The position numbers and the translations under genes were made by a program. Of a DNA stretch of 64,000 nucleotides, positions 57,401 to 64,000 are shown piece by piece. A model generated the notes under the pieces. That model was not told the DNA's origin. It worked only from the letters and a program-made list of their open reading frames with translations, and did no database searches. Position 1 is the first letter of the stretch. Each line of letters opens with the position of its first letter. Source of the DNA: Serpula lacrymans var. lacrymans S7.9. Its lineage: Eukaryota; Basidiomycota; Agaricomycetes; Boletales; Serpulaceae. The DNA is taken from assembly GCF_000218685.1 (NCBI RefSeq), contig NW_006763295.1:962498-1026497 (forward strand), written 5' to 3'.

Positions 57401-59108
57401 CTACTTCTCCAAATCTTCGTCACCGACTCTCCGGTAAGACGCGCCAGCTCGTTTACGCAAGAGACCTCGGGCCCAGCGAAGGCCACCACACCAGACGAAC
57501 AACACAGCGGGAATACCGAGCAAGATCAAAGCGAAGAAGAGATACTTAGCAGAATTCGAATGAGAACCATCCGCTGATTCCGAATCCTCAGAGTCCAGCA
57601 CAGCATCATCAGACGTGGGTTCCTCCTCAGCAGGAGTAGCAGTTCCAGTGGCGACTTTCTCATCGGTCGTTCCAGCGGCAGGTGATACGGTACTCAAGGG
57701 TTGAGAGACTGCTGACGAAGTTTTGGTGGTATCAGTTGGCGCTACCGGTTCAAGTTCGTCTTCAAGATCCTGTTGACAAGCAACAATTTTTTATTTGTAC
57801 CAAATTTTGGAGATAACACAAGGCGCTGATTATAGCTCAGCATGAAGAGGTACCTCTTTTCCTTCACCATCAACGACGACATCCAGAGGTAGCTGATACG
57901 AGAAATAAGTTAGTCACTGATAGACGATATTACATGAGAACATACCTCTCCAGATGCAGCAATGACAACATCCTCCACAGGTTTGTCACCACGGCCTTTA
58001 GGAACATCCTCTAAAGTGGTAATGAGCAACAAGGAAATAATAATGCAGATATATTTCACATACCGATAGCGTAGACGATATCCATACCCTCAAGGACTTT
58101 ACCGAACACGACCTAGTTAAATTCCATCGAGTTATAATAACACGGAGCCAGTTCATATGCGGGGACTCACGTGTTTACCGTCTAACCAGCTAGTAACGAC
58201 CGTGCAAATGAACTGTTAGAATTAAAAAGAACATGTTAATATTTATCGCGTCAATACGCCGCACAAGCTTACGAATTGAGAACCTATAATGCAAACTCAG
58301 ATATATTTTTATACTTAGGCCAAATCACTCACCATTGGTATCCTTGCCTGCGTTTGCCATTGACAAAGTACCTGGTCCAGTGTGGTGAAGTTTGCTGATA
58401 GGTAACGTGAGCCTGACTAGTAACAAGTGAGGATTGGAGAATACGTACAAGTTCTCGTCCTTGAATCTGTCACCGTAAATCGACTATCGCGCGACATTAA
58501 TTCCTTATAAACACAGTCGAGTTTTGCAAAACAAACCTTTCCACCAGTACCATCTCCCTTGGCTTTTCAAGAAAGCGTATTGAGTAGGAGATCAACGCCT
58601 AAGTATTACTGCACTTACTGAAGTCACCACCCTGAATCCTGTGTAAAGAAGGTTGAACGTAAGACATAAATTAGTGAAACTCGTGAAGGAGGAGCTTACA
58701 TGAAGTTCTTAATCACACGGTGGAACTTGGAGCCCTGGTAGCCGTATCCAAGATCGTTACCTTCCTTGTCTTTACCAGTTGCAAGTGCGCGGAAGTTCTC
58801 CACAGTCTTGGGAACGGTCTAACCCAGCAGTAATTTAGTATACGTGCCCGAACGCAGCACGAGAGTCAAGGAGCAACGTACTCCTCCGTAGAGGCCGATC
58901 ACAACTACGAGGTGGTGGTCAGAAAAGTGTGGGAGGACCGTTACACGAGATGTGGATACGTACCTCTTCCCATGTCCTGGTCACCATGTTTGATATCAAA
59001 GTAAACCTTGTTGGTGATTTTGGGACCTTTGGCAGCCTCAGCAGACTGTGCGCAGAAAAATGCGGCGATGGAGATTAAAACGAACGCGAGCGAGACACGA
59101 CCGAACAT
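57401..59108 (-). CDS. Cyclophilin-type peptidyl-prolyl isomerase with C-terminal membrane anchor (ER)
   Basis: Catalyses cis-trans isomerisation at proline in secretory proteins. Seen: start [18 protein letters not shown] at 59108, a signal peptide ending near AEAAKG. The isomerase domain has [66 protein letters not shown] and [14 protein letters not shown], with the catalytic Arg in FHRV and the cyclosporin-site Trp. After the domain comes an acidic Thr/Ser/Glu-rich stalk, then a hydrophobic helix ([18 protein letters not shown]) and a basic tail ([11 protein letters not shown]), stop at 57401. About 10 exons, some only 20-30 nt. Most fungal ER cyclophilins lack the anchor, so this is a membrane-bound subtype. 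An upstream ATG at 59162 is less likely. Confidence 0.92.
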
Positions 59109-59307
59109 TGTAACTTTTAGATGAATGTAAGAGGTAGACGTGGCCGAAAGAAACCGCTTCAAAAGAGACAGAGTAACCGTGGGAACTTAGCCGGCGTCGG
59201 CAGCGGAAGGGGTCACGTGGCGCTCACGGAGTGTGAACCACTATACCATGCAATGATTTTGAAAACCTGACCTTGAACGGTTTGAAGCAGTTTTCAAGGC
59301 TCATATC
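59109..59307. promoter_or_regulatory. Bidirectional promoter, cyclophilin / DBP7, with CACGTG
   Basis: Only 199 bp separate two divergent starts. A palindromic CACGTG lies at 59214-59219, almost in the centre, next to GC-rich sequence. A bHLH factor site is possible and the position is suggestive, but the factor is unknown. Confidence 0.45.
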
Positions 59308-62060
59308 ATGGACGATGGCCTTGTGCTCAATCTCGCAAGTAATGATGCAGCAGGACCAGCAAGCGTCAGCCACGCAGCCAAGTCAGGGCGCTGGACGGAC
59401 AGGTATGTCTTGTTTTCCGATCTTTTGCGCTAATTTTAATGGTTTAGTGTAGAGTAAAAGCAAAACGAGTTGCGAAGCGTAAAACGAGAACCTGGGAGAA
59501 GACAGCAGTGCAGAAGCAAGGCGATAGTAAGGAGGGAGATGCCCAGCATCCTCCTGTAAAGCGGCCTCGAAAGGATGCGTCTCGCCCTAACCAATCAAAC
59601 GACATACCTACCCCCTCAGAACGCACCGCACATCCTCCCAGAGCAGCACCCACTCAGATCATATCCTCCCTCTTCTCATACAACCCAAAAATAGAGACAC
59701 CCCTAGCAGCTGTGAACCCAAAAACCTCATCCAAGCCTAGCAATGCCCCTCTAGCCGGACCATCAACGTTCTGTGACCTGGGTCTTGACCCTTTATTGGC
59801 CGCACACATGACTTCCAAAATGAATATCACAAAACCAACGTCTATCCAGCGAGCAGTTCTTCCCCTTCTTGTGAAAGCGCCGTCCGAGGACACAGCTGCA
59901 AGGGATGTTTTCATCCAGTCTCAAACCGGTTCTGGAAAGACGCTAGCCTTCCTTTTACCGATTATCCAAGATCTTCTACCTCTAAGCACACATTCTTACA
60001 TCGATCGCTCAATTGGAACACTAGCCATCATCATCGCCCCTACTCGTGAACTCGCCAAACAAATAGCAGACGTCCTCGAAGCTCTGCTGACTCTTAAGCT
60101 ACACGCTGAAGGAGAATCAGAGGACGATCAAAACTCTACTCGTTTCACGCGATGGCTAGTATCTGGATTACTTAGCGGTGGTGCCACCCGCACACACGAA
60201 AAAGCGCGCCTCAGAAAAGGCCTACCCATCATCGTTTCCACGCCTGGAAGATTGCTAGATCATCTACAAAATACATCTTCTTTCAACGTCGGAAAATGTA
60301 GGTGGCTTGTTTTAGATGAAGCCGATCGTCTTATGGAGTTGGGTTTTGAAGAGACCATCAAGGGTATAGTTCAAGGGCTTGATGGGCGTAGAAAACTTGC
60401 TATTCAGGCTGTTAAGGAGGGGAAGAGCATGGAAGTCGGCGGATGGGATTGGGAGCGTCGCAGGCGGACCATACTATGTTCAGCCACTATCCGGGAAGAC
60501 GTTCAGAAGCTGGCAGGGACGACTTTGATCCAGCCGCTGATGATAAAAGCCATGGACACAGATAAAGAAGAAACTGCCGGTTTGCGGCCTGAGAGCGATG
60601 CACCAGGGGCAGTCTCTTCATCGGAGAAGTTCACGCCTCCAACCCAGCTATCGCAGAAATACGTAGTTGTCCCACTCAAAATGCGATTAGTCGCTCTTGT
60701 CGCGCTACTACGGCTCCTCCTCGCGCAGGCGCATGGTCGGAGGGGATCAAAGATCATTGTTTTCCTCAGCTGCACAGACTCTGTCGATTTTCACTGGAAT
60801 CTTCTTGGGGGCTCGGCTATGGGTGGAGACGGCGTAGACTCCCCAGATGGTGATGGTGATGCTGCTGCTGCTGCTGACAATGAAGGCGAAGACGACGACG
60901 ACAGCGACATCGAAAGCAAAAAACCCACCAAGCCGCAGAAAGAAAAAATAGCCGCAACCTCTCCTCTCCTCCCCGACGCCTCCATCTTCCGACTTCACGG
61001 CTCCCTGCCCCCACCAACCCGTCTCGCCTCCCTCCGCGGATTCTCCTCGACCCCCAACTCCAACTCCAACTCCAAACTCACCTCACAGCCACCCGCACCC
61101 CCTTCCTCCATCCTCCTCTGCACCTCCGTCGCCTCTCGCGGCCTCGACCTCCCACTCGTCCGCGCCGTCGTGCAGTACGACCTCCCCACCGAGGGCGGCG
61201 CGACGGAGTATGTGCACAGAGTAGGCCGGACGGCGCGCGCTGGGAAGGGCGGTGAGGCGTGGAGCATCGTCGCCCCCAGCGAGTCTAGCTGGGTGCCATG
61301 GGTGGAGGGCAAGATGCGGGGAGACGTCGTCGCTGACGGCCCAGCCGATGCGCAAGCCAATATCTCCCTCGAGGGCGTGGCCATCGACACCGTGCTCTCC
61401 AAAGGCTTTGGTGGGAAGGGCGTCGAGTATGAGGGACGGGCGACTGATGTGCAGTTGTCGTTTGAGAGGTGGGTGTTGCGGGAGAGCAAGGTGAGAATCG
61501 AGAGTTCCTCACTCGTTTTTAGTCGATGTGATCTGACCATCGCGTTGTCTATTTTATTCACTATTAAAATAATAATAATATAGAACGCCGACTCAGCGCG
61601 CAGAGCATTCCTCTCCCACATGAGAGCCTACGCCACCCACCCCTCCAACGAAAAACACATCTTCCACGTGCGCCACCTCCACATCGGCCATCTCGCCAAA
61701 GCCTTTGCCCTCCGCGACGCCCCCAAAACCGTCACCACCGCCAAAAACAACGTCACCACCAGCACCGGCGGAAAGAAGACGAGGACGAAGACGAGGGAGA
61801 GCGCAAACGCCGCGAAAACCACCAAGACGACCGAGGGCAAGCCAGACGCCGCCGCCCGCGTGAAGCGCGAGAAGGTGGGCGCCAAGGTGCATTATCGGGA
61901 AGAGGGCCAGGTGGAGGGCGAGGCGGAGAGGAGGATGCAGGATGTGGTGAGGGCGCAGGGACGGTTGACGAGGAAGGGAGGGGTGATGATGAGTAGTGGG
62001 GCTGGGGAGTTCCAGATCGCGTCCGGGGCGGCTCTGGAGAGTCTGGCCCAGAGACGTTGA
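59308..62060 (+). CDS. DBP7: DEAD-box ATP-dependent RNA helicase Dbp7
   Basis: A nucleolar helicase for 60S ribosome assembly. Seen: exon 1 from the ATG at 59308 ([11 protein letters not shown]), one intron (GTATGT...GTGTAG) into [10 protein letters not shown], then a Pro/Ser-rich lead. Helicase motifs in order: [12 protein letters not shown] (Q), SQTGSGKT (I), PTRELAKQ (Ia), [23 protein letters not shown] (II), CSATI (III), [10 protein letters not shown] (V) and [10 protein letters not shown] (VI). The second RecA domain is interrupted by an acidic low-complexity insert ([20 protein letters not shown]). A second intron, about 61490-61583, precedes [20 protein letters not shown] and the basic tail to 62060. 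About 820 residues. The motif-II extension MELGFEETI and the C-terminal block point to Dbp7 rather than Dbp10. G+C rises markedly in the last third. Confidence 0.93.
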
Positions 62061-62371
62061 GGGTAGCGGCTGTATGATTCAAGGCGATACCTCGAAAGAG
62101 TTGATTAGGGTCGGGGAATGTAATATGCTTGTGCTCCCTCTTGTTCAAATCAGATGTAGTAATTCCTTTGACGCGCTCGAGTCCCTTGGCAGAGATCATG
62201 ACTTCAAAAGGCAAAGAAAAAGGTGAGACATTTTTTCTCCTACTCGTCTATTGCTCAGTGTTATCATGATGTTACAAACGTTACACATATAATTGCAGAA
62301 TAGTAGATAATCGATAAATATCTTCTTCCTCCTTTTCTTAAAAATCAAAGCAGTAGTAGTACGCATCTACA
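62061..62371. other. Spacer between convergent genes
   Basis: About 310 bp between the 3' ends of DBP7 and the last gene. An AT-rich stretch (62225-62350) fits polyadenylation regions. No gene seen. Confidence 0.45.
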
Positions 62372-64000
62372 CTATACGTCGTACCCACCCACACCCACAC
62401 CTCCCCCCCTCCCGTCTGGGGGCTCCGGAGGGGCAGACACACTCGTCCGACTATCGTCGTACCACTCAAGCCGTTCTCGTATACACGAGTCTACGTCCAA
62501 GTCCGAGTTTGAATTTATGTTATTGGAGGTGGAGGGGGAGGTGGAGAGGGCTGGAATAAAATCGTCTCTAAGCTGGGAAGACCCTCGATCGTCGACCTCG
62601 CTCTCACTACGCCTACTCCCACTCCTACTCCCACTCCGACTCCGGCTGCGACCCCTACTTCGACTCCGGCTCACACTAGGCACACGCGGCAACGTCGAGC
62701 TCGAAAAGCACGAACAAGCCACCGCCGACAACGCACACTCGCACTTCTCACCCGAAAGCGGCGAATCGACACGGGCGAGGGGGAGGGGGAGGGGCGGGAG
62801 AAGACGCGAGAACGACTCGACGGTCATCGGCGGAGAATGGACGTTGGATATCCCCGAGGTAGACGCCGCCACCGAAAACGCGTCCGTCCCCCCACCCCCT
62901 CCCTCGCCCTCGCCCTCGCCATCTCCATCTCCATCTCCCCTTGACGACAACGACAACGACGTCCCCCTCCGCCGATGGCGGTGGCGACGACGACGCGTGT
63001 CCTCGGCCCAATACGCGCTTCCCCTCCCGCTCCCGTTCAGGTTGGAGTGCGGAGAGTGGTGGGAGGTGGTGGTGGTGGAGATCGTGGAGGTCGTTTTGCT
63101 CCTGCCCCCGGTCGCACCTCCGCCCGGGTAGAGGTGCTGCAACGACTCCGTGCCCTCCCCTTCCCCCATCTCGTCATGCGCCCCGCGCCCAGGCACCGTC
63201 CGCCTCGCCCTCATATGCGACGCCATCCCTCCCCCTCCTCCCCCACCTGCCCCTCCCCCACCAGAAAACCGCGAGACCCCAACAGGCGAACGCACAGGCC
63301 TCAGAAAATCCGCCGTACCCCGCTCTGTGACCAAGTTGGGGTAAAACGTCCGGGGGTCCTGGATCATCGCCTCCATCTCGTGCCGCCTAATGACGCGGCT
63401 GAAGCTGTGCATGACTAGGAGGGAGATGATCATCCCTATCGAGTTGGTTGGGGGGAAAAACAGGGGATTGAGTTATTGGATGCATGAGGCGGAAGGAGAG
63501 AAGGAGAAGGGGGAGAGAGAGGACGTACAGTTGAAAGCTATGTAGGAGAGAGAGCTGATATCGTCAGTGTCGCTCTTGACACCCACAATGTCGAGGACGA
63601 CAGAGACGACGGTGGTGGCGGTGATGAACGTCGTGTAGCAAAGCTAGAAAAGCCCGTCAGTTCGTCAGGTCTAATGACTATACGCCTCGCCCCCCAAAAC
63701 AATGACAAAAGCGCAAAAGCAAAAACACTTCTAGAAAACAGGAGCCCAAAAAACACAAAACACACCTCATCCCTCATCACCTCCCGAAACAACGCCATCC
63801 TCGGCACATACCTCCCAAACCTGCTCACACCAGACAGCGCAGGAGACGTCGCACGCTGCAGCCCACCCCCACCCCCACCTCCGGCGTACACGCGCCTCGG
63901 CACCGAGTATCGCTCCGTCGTCTCTGATATCCGCACCATGGACGGAAGCCGCGATCGATGGTGCGCGGGGAGCTCGTCGGACGCGGTGGAGCGTAGGGCG
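62372..64000 (-). CDS. Hypothetical membrane protein with RS and GE/GD low-complexity tail (5' end outside window)
   Basis: Family not recognised; cut by the right edge. Seen: the frame is open at 64000 and continues through SMVRISETTERYSVPRR to MALFREVMRDE. An intron follows, then a hydrophobic exon (FITATTVVSVVLDIVGV), another intron, and the hydrophobic start GMIISLLVMHSFSR of the last exon. A long tail follows, with Gly runs, GDGDGDGEGEGEGGGGG, and an Arg/Ser tract (RSRSRGRSRSRSGSRSG) near 62640-62690. The stop is at 62372. At least two transmembrane segments and a disordered cytosolic tail are likely. The DNA is very GC-rich and repetitive at trinucleotide scale, so the tail length probably varies between strains. 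RS repeats alone do not make it a splicing factor. Confidence 0.6.

Noticed and set aside
60995..61621. Long minus-strand frame opposite the DBP7 3' part
   Set aside because: High G+C removes stop codons there; the plus strand encodes helicase motifs V and VI, so this is a shadow.
62517..63131. Plus-strand frame rich in Leu/Arg opposite the last gene
   Set aside because: A product of GC-rich repeats; the minus-strand frame links through introns to hydrophobic exons and is the better model.

Overview
The window is nuclear DNA of a filamentous basidiomycete, most likely an Agaricomycete. Genes are packed on both strands and cut by many 45-75 bp GT-AG introns with CTRAC-type branch points. The gene set is fungal: eEF3, GH18 chitinase, GH5 mannanases with a fungal CBM1, Mia40, arginine-specific carbamoyl-phosphate synthase and a DUF6697-like family. 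I see no rRNA, tRNA, CRISPR, intact transposon or viral gene. All coordinates come from hand reconstruction of exons, so small exon-edge errors are possible.

Layout. 0-13 kb: a kinase-like gene cut by the left edge, a homeodomain factor, eEF3, and a single-pass membrane protein with a PPxY tail. 13-22 kb: a membrane-anchored chitinase diverging from a DUF6697-like coiled-coil gene, a decayed tandem copy of that gene, and a GTPBP1-type GTPase. 22-31.7 kb: a charged coiled-coil protein, a 12-exon formate/nitrite transporter, a dual-specificity phosphatase, an alpha/beta hydrolase and an EMI1-like CHCH protein. 31.7-36 kb: MCM2, with two MluI cell-cycle boxes just upstream, converging on MIA40. 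36-41 kb: two tandem GH5 mannanases, one with a CBM1. 43-51 kb: a short-chain dehydrogenase, a PPxY-containing unknown, mitochondrial ferrochelatase, and CPA1 with a spliced upstream reading frame resembling the arginine attenuator peptide. 51-64 kb: a BSD-domain protein, a Ted1/Cdc1-like phosphoesterase, a FIT-family lipid protein, a membrane-anchored ER cyclophilin, the DEAD-box helicase Dbp7, and a low-complexity membrane protein cut by the right edge.

There is no operon-like pathway. Local links are the tandem mannanases with a shared upstream element, the DUF6697-like tandem pair, and short divergent promoters (chitinase/DUF6697-like, EMI1/MCM2, cyclophilin/DBP7). Mitochondrial functions recur (MIA40, ferrochelatase, CPA1).

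The most interesting observations are the intron-containing attenuator-peptide uORF of CPA1, three micro-exons of 8, 8 and 12 nt that each restore a conserved motif, a GC-AG intron supported by its decayed paralogue, and a SUMO-like motif architecture in the DUF6697-like pair.
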